Assembly: GCA_905250885.1 (NCBI GenBank)
Contig: CAJNOQ010001152.1
Span: 1-35,230, forward strand
Source of the DNA: Didymodactylos carnosus
Lineage: Eukaryota > Rotifera > Eurotatoria > Philodinida > Philodinidae
Length of the DNA stretch: 35,230 bases
Direction of reading: 5' to 3'
Part shown: positions 25,411-34,869 of the stretch, one piece after another
How positions within the stretch are numbered: position 1 is the first letter of the stretch
How the letters are laid out: every line of letters starts with the position of its first letter
Made by a program: the position numbers and the translations under genes
Notes under the pieces: generated by a model
Told to the model about the DNA's origin: nothing
Seen by the model: the letters and a program-made list of their open reading frames with translations, nothing else
Databases searched by the model: none

Positions 25411-25638
25411 CTAACATTGTAAAAGGCTACGCAAACCAACTTTAAAGATACGCAAATTAGATGCAGTAACAAGGGACTCAGTTAGTAACCTGTTCCAGTC
25501 AACCAAAGTCTGCCAAAAGAAAGATGATGTTACTGTTTCGAATTCAGAGAAAGGAACCATTAAGAGAGTACAAGGAATCATTAATGGACTCGAAATAAGA
25601 GCAAAGTAGAAAAACCGTGACGAAATTCCACCGTGTTA
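25411..25638 (-). pseudogene. LINE (non-LTR) reverse-transcriptase C-terminal remnant
   Basis: On the minus strand an open stretch of about 73 codons ends at a TAG (25411-25413). It contains SSFFWQTLVDWNRLLTE followed by LVTASNLRIFKVGLRSL. This matches the conserved C-terminal signature of many CR1/jockey/RTE-like ORF2 proteins (SFF-R-x-x-x-DWN-x-LP-x-x-x-V-x-A-x-S-x-x-x-FK-x-x-L). Upstream the frame is cut by stop codons, while other frames stay partly open to about 25780, suggesting frameshifts in a decayed 5'-truncated copy. No start codon, endonuclease or catalytic motif is present. It is nonfunctional. Confidence 0.7.
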
Positions 25639-26806
25639 CCAGAATTAAGTGACTAAATCGAACAGACATCACAAGAGAAAAATCTCATTCAAAGCTGTAA
25701 CAAATCATAAACGTAAGTGGGTATGCATCGACTGCAGGATCAAACAGCTAAGAATAGAAAAACGCACGTAAAACAAAAAATTTTTTGTTAATATAGCACT
25801 ACTACGAGCTATTGTATGCAATATTATGCAAAAATTCTGCACTCTTAAGAATTTTCATTTCAGTTGATGTTTGTTTCGATTACTATGATAATCATAATTA
25901 TTCTTCTAAACTTGAGATATACATTGTCTGTTGTCCTTTTCTTATTGTTTTCATTATATATTTAGCTGAACTAAATAGAATTATTATCGATTTATATTAT
26001 TGAACGTCAAACTTGACTCAATAATCTCTTTTGCACCTATATTAGTCGTTGAACATTATTTTCTTCTCTATAGAAAAGCTACATGGAACAGCTAAAATTT
26101 TGATTGTTTTTTATTTTTTTCTTCTTTTCTACTTTTCTTCACATTTATCTACTATATCCTATCTAACTATAGATCGACTAAGATAGATTATTGAAAAATA
26201 GATGGTTTAGGCTATGGAAAAATAATAACGACTAAGTTCAAGGAATACTTAACTTTTCTTGTTAACATTTTCAGATTCTACTGTTAGATGTTTCTTTTAC
26301 AATCAAAACAATCACCATCGACTCAGAGACACAGAGAGAAGTGAGAAAAAGTTGAAGAATCCTTGAATCACGTCCGAGTCCTGTTGACAAACTGAAGGAT
26401 ATACTAATGATAGATAGATTTCTGTTTGAATATTTCATATACATATTTCGCAGAAAATACAAATAAGTAAGTTACTGAAAAATTAAATCATTACTTCATT
26501 GACAGAAGCTGCTTTTTGAAAAACAAAAACTAAGCACAAATATCTTGGGATGTGCGAAATAATAGTGATTGTTTACAGCAACGCTCAAAAGTCTATTAAA
26601 ATCCAAAAAAAAGAATGTTCACCTACAGACACTTGAATCATAAAAAGCAAAGATCAGTGCATTTTAGGTAATTCTACCATCGAATAGTCACTTATAGAAA
26701 GGATTATTGTATTATCATAAGATTATGAAAAGACAAAAATAGCAGATAAAACTAAAAGTAAAACAAAGATCTTAGAAACATTAATCACACTGCTTCTTTT
26801 GGAATC

Positions 26807-26812
26807 TTTATT
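26807..26812 (-). promoter_or_regulatory. Candidate caspase polyadenylation signal (AATAAA on the minus strand)
   Basis: This hexamer lies 309 nt downstream of the caspase stop codon, the nearest canonical hexamer I noticed. It would give a 3' UTR of about 330 nt. Confidence 0.35.
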
Positions 26813-27120
26813 TTCAAAAAGTGGATAATATTTCTTAAAAATAACCAACATCTAAGAGAATAACATCTAAAATGAGTAATAAAAACTAGAAAATGAATTT
26901 TCAACTATCGTCATAGTAAAAAAAAATCGGACGGTTATTTAAACTTTGTAAAAAAAGTTTGTAAAAAGAAGTTTAAAATCATCGAACACAAAGTATTTGT
27001 TTAACAGTTGAAAAAAGATAAATAAAACAAAATATGTACATACAATTCTACTAAAACAAAAACCACTGTTATACATTTTGAACTGATGGACGGATTAGAA
27101 CTATATACAAATTATTATAT

Positions 27121-29351
27121 TTAAACATTTTCTTTCCAGTTTGGATAGTTTTGAACTAAAATCTCTTTTATTTCATCTAGAAAAAATGGTGAATATTGAA
27201 AATTAAACAGAGATGCATAAATTTACAGCTTACTATAACATAATTTTCGTTGTAAACGTTTTAAACTTTTAAGAATATCATCAATGAGTAATGGAATAGC
27301 ATCGTCATATTTTTGAGTTAAATAATCTAGAATCTAGAAATATAAACATATAAATATGCAAAACACAAAACAGTAAATGTAAACCATACCATTCGAAATT
27401 TTTGTTTTTGAGCGATTGATTGTTTGTCAATTTCATCTATTTGTATATCTTTTACTTTCATTTCTCTTGCAATTAGTTTCCATTTGTCGGTAAGATTTTC
27501 AATGAGATAGATTTTGATTAAATCAAAATTAATTTTTTCGTTCTGTATCATCATTGAAGAATCACTTTGATGATGATGATAATTCGATAAACATATGCGT
27601 TTTGATGTTGATGAGAGCGAGTCAGCCACAGCAATCAATGATCGAGGATGTTTTAATACTGATTTTGTATGTTCTGTACAATAATCTATTGATTCAGAAT
27701 TTATTTGAGATTGAAAAAATGAATTAGTAGATGATTTCATTGATAAATCTAGAACACCATGTGGTACTGGAGATATACGATTAAACATGGAATTTGTCGC
27801 TGTAATTCCTGTAACAAAATTTTGTTGATATTGCTCGAGTTATTCATTTATTAGAAAATTGCTTACCATAATCAAAAATGTAACGTCTTTTGGTGTCTGT
27901 GCTACGTTTTCGTGGTTCAACTTGTCTACCAATCATTCCTTTTAAGAAAAAAAAGAAAATAGAAACACAATTACGTTCTGAATATGTTCATACAAACCTG
28001 GAAAAAAATAGAGTGCCTTTTTTGTTAACAATGACTTAAACTCAGCTGTTTGTTTTTTTCCTTTATTGGTCGCTTCTTGTGTAATACAGCCATTTATCTA
28101 AAAGAAGAATAAAAACATCTAAGTTGACAAAAACAACCACACACATTTTTATCAATAACCATATTCATCATTGAACATAAATCTGTATCTTTGGAATGTT
28201 TTGAAAATATATCGACTAATGCATTCATATACCAACTTCCAACATTGGGTTTTCGAAATGCCGTATAACCTATGAAAAAGAAATAATGAGTCAATAAATA
28301 TTCTCTCTCAAGAAAGAAAAATTCTAACCTTTTTGAGATGGAAATCCAATTAACATATCAGATCTTGTTGGTAAATGATTTATACTATCACATTCATCTT
28401 CTTCGATGCTATCATTTGTATAATCATAAATATCATCGAAGATAGTTGGTTCTAAATCAACATAACATCCAGGATCATCAACCGGACCCAATACAGGATC
28501 TAAAATGACCAAACAAAGAATTGTGAAACAATAATTTTATATTTAATTGAGAAAATATATACTATCTCTGCAACATTGAATAAAAAATAACTTTGGTTTT
28601 CCTGCTAAATTTGGACAATTAACATTACTAAATAAATCATAAATCTTCTCAAGATAAATCTAGAAATACATTCAATCATTAGCAAACATTTACAGATAAG
28701 AAATACTCGTATACCTTTTCTCCATCTTGAGCTGTCAACGATCCTTCTTCACCGTGACTCATTAAACACAATACACAACATTGTGAATTAATATGTTTCG
28801 ATGATTGAGCAAATTGTCGTAAAAGTTCTAGAAAATTCTAAAATATAACAAAAATGAATAAGAATATATAAGTCTGACACATGTTTCTCTTACTTCTGCT
28901 CTTAAATCATGTCCTTCAATATCTGTATAGATGGTTATTTCAAAAAACAGTTGTTTAAATAATTCATTGAGTAAAATTGTATCTAAATTCGACCATCGTC
29001 TAGCCATTCCATTAATATTATATACATTAATAATTAAACATTGTCCTCTAGGCATTTTATACATTGGATATACCTAAATAGAAATAAATATGTTCTTTTA
29101 GAAAAATCAGTTTAAGAAAATAACCTTGAATCTACTTCATTTTTCTGTGCAGCAAAAAATTCTTTGGTACACGATTCGACTTTGATCGATCTAACAGTAT
29201 AATTAGATGTGATATCAACATGACGATTTTGACTCTTTTGACTATCTATTGATAGTAGTACTATAGATGAATTATTGTCACTGTTGTAACTATTGCTTCT
29301 CGATGGTTCATAATTATTGTGGGTAGATGACGTTGGAAACGGCTCTGTCAT
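27121..29351 (-). CDS. Caspase with C-terminal Death domain (complete, 11 exons)
   Basis: Predicted cysteine-aspartate protease. Exons: 29351-29136, 29073-28894, 28837-28715, 28659-28563, 28499-28329, 28269-28145, 28097-27998, 27938-27867, 27808-27390, 27333-27234, 27176-27121 (552 aa, phase kept throughout). Residues 1-72 are Ser/Asn-rich with no recognised prodomain. The p20 part has YKMPRGQCLIIN, an S1-pocket Arg near 98 (ARRWSN), catalytic His160 in LMSHGEEG and catalytic Cys203 in FIQCCRD. An acidic linker (206-262) precedes p10, with Arg268 and GSW (273-275). The catalytic domain ends with LLTKKALYFF. About 110 residues of basic then Ser-rich linker follow, including VLDLSMK. A Death domain occupies about 456-545 (DKWKLIAREM, IDEIDKQ, then an amphipathic helix block). 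Death domains normally stand at caspase N termini. The usual QACRG reads QCCRD, but all catalytic and S1 residues seem kept, so activity is plausible. Confidence 0.9.
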
Positions 29352-30075
29352 CTAAAATAAAAGAAAAAATAACGACACAATTTAATCAACAAGAGAAATT
29401 AATTGAGATAAATTTTGTTCGGACTGTTAAATAGTAGAGTGTTGCATTTTGAATGAACTTTATATGTTAAACTAACTTAATATTGAAAAAAACGTTTACA
29501 ATTATTGTTAAAGTCTATTATAAAACAAAACAGTAATTCAAATGGAATGTCTATAAGAAAAGTTGTTACAATAAAATAAACAAACAAACAGAAAGATGTT
29601 TTAGTGTCTTGCGAAAACGCAAAAAAGAAAAGTGATAGAATTCACATTGCAGTTAACATTCAGAAATCCTGAATTAATTTAAAATCTGACAATTTAGAAT
29701 AAATACAAAAACATATCCGACTACAAAGAAAAAAAACGATTGTATAACTTTTCTACGTTGATATTTTACATATTGATAGCATGTTTTCGAGACGAAACAT
29801 ATGATCATTAACGCAAAGAAAAAACGAAAACAATTTGAATACAATATCAGAACGTAAATAAAATGCATAAGAAGTTAATAAAAAAAATGGACGTCTAAAA
29901 GTTGAGTATATTTGCACAAAAAAAAAGAGACAAAATTCATATTAGAAAAGTTCTAAACAAAGTCTAGCAATATAGAAAAGATATTAAAAATAAGCATTTG
30001 TACAAAAAAGTTGGATAAGATCTTTGGAAAAAACCATTGTGATCGTTATTTTTCTTGAGAAAAAATAAAATAGTT
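29352..30075. other. Intergenic region between tetraspanin 3' end and caspase start
   Basis: This 724-bp AT-rich gap has no supportable exon. Its right side should hold the tetraspanin 3' UTR and its left side the caspase promoter. Directly before the caspase ATG the minus strand reads CTTTTATTTTAG, a strong 3' splice site abutting the start codon. Either a 5' exon lies within this gap or the site receives a trans-spliced leader. Confidence 0.55.
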
Positions 30076-31482
30076 TTATGTATTGATCGCCGATCTTGGT
30101 TGATATAACACACTACTACTATTATCTGACTCATAACCATTGCCATTATGTCCGTTGTAGGGCGAATTTCTCATTCCCATATAGGGATATCTTAAACCAT
30201 TTGTTGCTTTCGGTGTATGATGGTAATGGTGATGATGATGTTTACTACCATTACTTGCATGCGAACGAAGAGAATTCATCGAATGAGAATGTTCATGGAT
30301 CATACGCTTTCTATCATCAGCTTCATCACGTAACAAAACATATTCTTCTCGATTACGTTGAAACACAAATAACATATAACAACCAACTAGAATTCCAAAT
30401 AAACCCATGAATATATTTTCCCAAAATCCACGTCGATACCAATAATTCATAACAGGTCCACAACCCCTTGTATTTACGATTTTTGGATTGGGGTTTGCCA
30501 ACATACCCGAACCACAACCAAAATTCATTTGATACTATAATGATACAAAACTTGAAGTCTGCAAATGTCTAGTTATCAAAAAAAGTGTTTGTTGATCATA
30601 CAATATAGGCTGAATACTAAACTTCAACCTTAAGTTTACCTTATGACAACACGTATCGGGCAAATCTGTTGTATAACTCGCCGAATAATCCAAATAGCTG
30701 TTCCAACCACAACAATGAAAATCACGTTGTCGTCTAAAATAAAAACAATTTAGTCACTTTTGAATGATTTGCTCCGTATTTATATGTGAACTTACTGATT
30801 AACGAACGCTGTTAAAATAAATACACGTGGTGGTACTCTGCCTTGTGTAACTAATCGAAATGATTCTTCGCGATATTTGAGCTCTTTAAACGCATTTCCC
30901 TTAAATCTTAAACGTTCAAGTAAAAATGTTTCTTTTGTTAAAAATCCTGCATTCATGTTAATCATTGTTACAGCGAACCAACAAAGACCACCAAGAATAG
31001 TTATTAGGGCTAAAGTAAATTGACTGTAGGGTACATATTCCATAAGAAATATATTTCGACGACGATAGGCATGAATTTGAAGTACAATAACTGAAAAATA
31101 TAAACAATGACAGTTAATAAATGTTTCATACTCATTCTCAATTAAAACCGTACTTGCTAGTAAGACAAAACCATAGATGTAAATAAATGCAAGATAAACA
31201 CGTGTTATTGTCAAACGATCCCAATAATAGATAAACATATTAAATTCAACCCATGGCATTGTATAATCTGTCCATGCGGTCCATTCTTCGAAAAAACCCC
31301 AATAAATTGACATTGATATTATAATGAAGATGGCGAATGATAATAAAATACCATTGATAGCCATCAAGAAACGAAATTTATCCTATAAGAGAATAAAAAG
31401 ATGCGTAACATATTTTTTTGTATAAACTGAGAAGAAATATCAAACTTACTCGTTGACGTCGTCCATATGAAATCATCTTCAT
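30076..31482 (-). CDS. Tetraspanin family membrane protein (complete, 4 exons)
   Basis: Tetraspanins organise membrane microdomains and partner proteins. Exons: 31482-31450, 31382-30796, 30733-30640, 30534-30076 (390 aa). Hydrophobic segments lie in the expected order: about 17-41 (MAINGILLSFAIF onward), about 73-93 (VYLAFIYIYGFVLLAS), a third around 130-155 (FTLALITILGGLCWFAV) and a last near 275-300 (FMGLFGILVGCYMLFV). A further Cys-rich hydrophobic patch (CHCLYFSVIVLQ) follows the second. The large extracellular loop has the hallmark CCG (HCCGWNSYLDY), then PDTCC, a GCGSG turn and a final GC before the last membrane segment, giving the paired cysteines of the family. The cytoplasmic tail is unusually long (about 90 aa), with a His run (HHHHHYHH) and Asn/Gly/Ser-rich end. 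Which tetraspanin subgroup it belongs to I cannot say. Confidence 0.87.
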
Positions 31483-32069
31483 GCTAAACGTCGATTTATC
31501 GATCTAGATGGAAAAATAGGATCTACCTTATTCTCATTTATAATTTTTCTCGCAGCTCATAATATTCGATAAACTCAGTATGAAAATTAAAAATCACGAC
31601 AGCATCAGCGGGTAGCAATCATCAGCAAAAATAGCATATTCTCACAAACACTGAGTAAATCCGTAAAAAGTTCTGCTAGTATTAAATAACAAAACATAAA
31701 ACATCGATGGCATCTGTGTCCAAAAGCGTTCTCTGTGTACAAGTATCAGATATTTTCTGCAATCTTGATTTAATAGAGAGAGCATAAGAGTTTGTACAAG
31801 TATCCCTCTTTTTAGCTACTGCTTGTTATGTCTCAATGTTCGGACAGAAAGAATTATCATTGTCAAAATTATGAATCAATCAAAATTTAGCTATCACCAT
31901 TTTTATCTGTTTATTATTAACGAAGAAGGTGTCAGTATCTGCTGAGAGCTTTTTCGAGAGCTCATTATAATCCGCGTGTAGTGAGCAACTTCTTGTATTG
32001 AAAAGAGGACTAAAATCGATATTACTGAGTTGCTGTAACTGACAGTGTCCGATAATAACTCTTCCAACA

Positions 32070-32119
32070 ATCGCGACTGTCAACGCCTTTTAAACTAAAG
32101 GCATGTTGGCAGTCGCAAC
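32070..32119. repeat. 50-bp hairpin
   Basis: GCGACTGTCAACGCCTTT pairs with AAAGGCATGTTGGCAGTCGC across a TAAACT loop, with a 2-nt bulge and a G/T-type change. The stem is about 20 bp. It is not at a gene end I can identify, so more likely an element end or relic than a terminator. Confidence 0.6.
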
Positions 32120-32224
32120 GGTCAGACAGTAAATTATCGAATACTTATCTTGACCAAGTTACAACGTGACGGATCACGGCTTTTCGTCTTCCATATTTAG
32201 CTACAAAAACTAACCTGTTAGAGG

Positions 32225-32645
32225 AAGGTGTGATGGTGCTAATTTTGGATGTTGTAGATGTTATGGTGTTGAACGACAATTTAGACTTTTAGACTTCCTT
32301 CCAGAAAAAGTCGGACTCCCCGGAGGAGGCGGGAGTAGCAGCATGAGAGTGAATCATTATAAAAAAAGCTCAAGGTGAGTAACGGCAATGGATGTTATAG
32401 GATAGTTAGCAGATTCTAAAAGTCTAAAAGTTCTATATCCTCGATCACCACCATGACATCTACAACATGCAAAAGTTCTCCACTTCAACTTCTTGTATGA
32501 TGACTCACCCTCATACTGCCGCCCCCCCCCATCCCCTCCAGCTAGCTCGACTTTTACCAGAAGAAAGTCTAAAAGTCTAAAAAGTCTAAATCGCCGTTCA
32601 CCATCATAACACCTACAACATCCAAAATTAGCACCATCACACCTT
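32225..32645. mobile_element. 421-bp foldback element with long inverted arms
   Basis: The outer 32 bp are exact inverted copies (32225-32256 and 32614-32645, AAGGTGTGATGGTGCTAATT at the left end). Similarity continues inward at a lower level to about 32360 and 32500, so each arm is about 135-145 bp. Both arms contain runs of AGACTTTTAGACTT and a Gly-codon-like G-rich or C-rich stretch. The core of about 140 bp repeats parts of the arm (CTAAAAGTCTAAAAGTT, then CACCACCATGACATC). There is no coding capacity. It fits a foldback-type or long-TIR MITE; target duplication is not clear. Confidence 0.8.
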
Positions 32646-33180
32646 GATGTGTTCCACCTATCTGTGCTCAGGATTTCGTCTCCACAAATAGGAGTAACCG
32701 TAATTTTACGTTATCTATTCTATTTACTGATGAGGAGTGTAAAGTCGGTTTTTTGAACTGTCTTTTCTACTATCTGAAATTAATTAGACAAAACTTAAAA
32801 ATATTGTGGTATATATAGGAAGCTCTGTAAACTTAGATTAAAAACAGGTTTGTATGAATAAACACAAGACGGGTGTTATTTCACGAGTTTTCTAATCTGA
32901 TTAAATACATCCTACAAGATTTTATGTGAGCTAATGTTTTCTTACAAAACCTTGTCGTAAGGCGCAAGAAAATTATATTATTTACTACTTGTATCTTCGG
33001 TTAAAGCCCTGATGAATGTGCTTCAGACAAGTACTTGCGCAAGTGATTGACTCTAAATATCTAAATTTATTTTCTAAGCTTATACTGACTGAGGGAGTTC
33101 ATCAGCCGAGTAGATGGAGTTTACTACTTAATATGACGGGTGTTAGGATATTATTCACTCTTATGTTGTCTCACTGAGTC

Positions 33181-33188
33181 CTTCTATG
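33181..33188. repeat. Left 8-bp target-site duplication of the hAT element
   Basis: CTTCTATG directly abuts the left terminal repeat and is repeated exactly at 33928-33935. Confidence 0.85.
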
Positions 33189-33927
33189 CAGTGGCGGAGC
33201 GACCGGTTGTGTGAGGGGTGTGTACACCTCCCCTGCTTCCAGAACTTTCGTGGGAAATTTGCTCCCATTTGAGTCAAAAATGCGGGAAACTTACTCCAGT
33301 TTTGCGAAAGAATAGAGTGAGTGCACTCCGATTTTGGCAAACTGTTTTTTGCAACTTTTATGGTTTTTTCGTAGATATTTGCTGTTTTCTCCAATTTCTG
33401 GCTATCTTTGCTACAAAAATACGACAAAATCGGGAAAAGCTACAGCAAGGTGGAACACCATCTCAAAGACGGGCAGATCCAAGTCCCCGCTTCAAGTATT
33501 AGTTGACATACTTGGACTTGAGTGTTTTTTTGTCAAGTCTAGTTGGGTTCCAGTTAGAATCTATCATAATCAAGAATGAAGTCAATGTAATCTTAAACGT
33601 AGTTGAGTTTCTTTTTTCATCAAATATATATCTAATGTGGCATAGTGACTATACTTTATGTAGTCGTCGTATATGATTACGAGATTTGTCCGCTAGATTT
33701 ATTGAGAAGACGCAGAAATAATTAGTGTAATGGTTCTGCTTTCTGCTATAAACTTGACTGGACTAATTTGACAGAACAGACTAATGAATAACGATGGATA
33801 TTGTATCTTTTATATTGTTTATTTTCAGTTCTTACACTAGCTACTTTATCAAACTTGCCAGAAAATCTTTTGGAACTTACTGCTTTTTGAACCCCCCCCC
33901 TCCTTTAACTTCTTCACGCCGCTACTG
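33189..33927. mobile_element. Non-autonomous hAT DNA transposon, 739 bp
   Basis: The element begins CAGTGGCGGAGCG. Its right end, reverse-complemented, begins CAGTAGCGGCGTG, so the termini match the CAGTGGCG type common in hAT transposons. It is flanked by a perfect 8-bp duplication, CTTCTATG, the hAT target-site length. Subterminal G-rich or C-rich runs (GAGGGGTG on the left, nine Cs near 33892-33900 on the right) are also inverted. The two overlapping frames of about 90 aa inside (33161-33502) show no transposase residues, so it must move in trans. The intact duplication points to fairly recent insertion. Confidence 0.85.
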
Positions 33928-33935
33928 CTTCTATG
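33928..33935. repeat. Right 8-bp target-site duplication of the hAT element
   Basis: CTTCTATG directly follows the right terminus ending CTACTG and is identical to 33181-33188. Confidence 0.85.
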
Positions 33936-33987
33936 TTTTATTAAAATTAATTGCTTGTTATTAGTAACAGCATTGTAATATGCAATG

Positions 33988-34849
33988 CAAAAGTCTTTGC
34001 AAAAATGTCCAGCATTACTTCTGCATGTTCCTGATGAGTTGGCGATTTAATTAGTTTTCCGTTGGAAAGAGCAAAGTCTGAACTTCAAAGAACAGCGAAA
34101 ATATAAATGAGAACATAGAATTTGCAATTGAGTTTGAGTGAAAAAAAATATAAATATAAAACGTCGCCGAAAAAGCTCTTGCAACGCATTCTTTCCTTTA
34201 AGTTTTCACTGTAACTTGAGGAGAAAAACTTTTTTAAAAACGAAATAGATGAGAATGTCGCCTGCACTAAACTGTACCGATCCATCTACTGTCGAAAATT
34301 CTCATTAACTCCTTAATAGTAAAAAAAACTTATTATAAAACTCCGTACTGTTCATAAGAAAGGTACGCCATAAAACTGAGTTTGTAGAGAATTGAATGCT
34401 GTTTCAGAAAATGTGTTTTAGGAAAAGAACACAGTTCATTTAGTATATGAAAATTATTGATTAAGCCTAATCAACTGTTCTTTCGGAAAGAAGTGAAAAA
34501 CTTTTGAAGTTCTAATTGAAAAGTAGATCAAAAGATAAGTTATTACATTCCATTCGAAAGAGCAATAAAAACACTTCTAGTTCTATAATTACATAATTTC
34601 AAACTTAGTCTGTTATAGCGAAGAAATACTTTTGTTGAAAGAGATATATTTGAAGAGAGAGGATGTTACAAAAGGTTTTTGCGTGATCTATCGTATTTAG
34701 ACTTTTTCTCACTTAAACTCAATTACAAAAGATTGTTTTCTTTGTTCTTTGAAGTTCAGACTTTGCTTTTTCCAACGGGAAAATACTTAAATCGCAAGCA
34801 CATCAGGAACATGCAGAAATAATGCTCGAAAATTTTGCAAAGACTTTTG
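33988..34849. mobile_element. 862-bp foldback element with long decayed inverted arms
   Basis: The outer ends are an exact 17-bp inverted repeat (CAAAAGTCTTTGCAAAA at 33988-34004, complement at 34833-34849). Within the arms an exact 24-bp inverted match lies at 34071-34094 and 34743-34766 (GCAAAGTCTGAACTTCAAAG at its start). Arms extend at least 150 bp, with weaker matching to about 250 bp. The interior is AT-rich with no coding capacity. It starts 53 bp after the hAT duplication. No target duplication was recognised. Confidence 0.75.
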
Positions 34850-34869
34850 TACCCAGGACATTGAAAACC

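Larger units (their letters stand above)
24930..27120. other. Intergenic region between caspase 3' end and CRNKL1 start, with element relics
   Basis: This 2.2-kb gap holds the CRNKL1 upstream region, a 120-bp hairpin element (25143-25262), a LINE reverse-transcriptase tail (from 25411) and, near 26807-27120, the presumed caspase 3' UTR. About 25800-26800 is AT-rich with no exon or RNA gene that I can support. A splice-acceptor-like TTTTTATTTTTAG on the minus strand ends at 24986, 56 nt upstream of the CRNKL1 ATG. Confidence 0.6.

Noticed and set aside
27121-29351. Possibility that caspase and Death domain are two separate genes
   Set aside because: Every junction keeps phase, no stop, polyadenylation signal or promoter-sized gap lies between them, and introns there are ordinary short ones. 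It still needs cDNA proof.
30096-30410. 104-codon open frame on the plus strand
   Set aside because: It is antisense to the last tetraspanin exon; the His/Tyr-rich look comes from that exon's His run and biased composition.
33161-33502. Overlapping frames of about 90 aa inside the hAT element
   Set aside because: No transposase, zinc-finger BED or dimerisation residues are visible, and frames on both strands overlap. Chance frames in a non-autonomous element.
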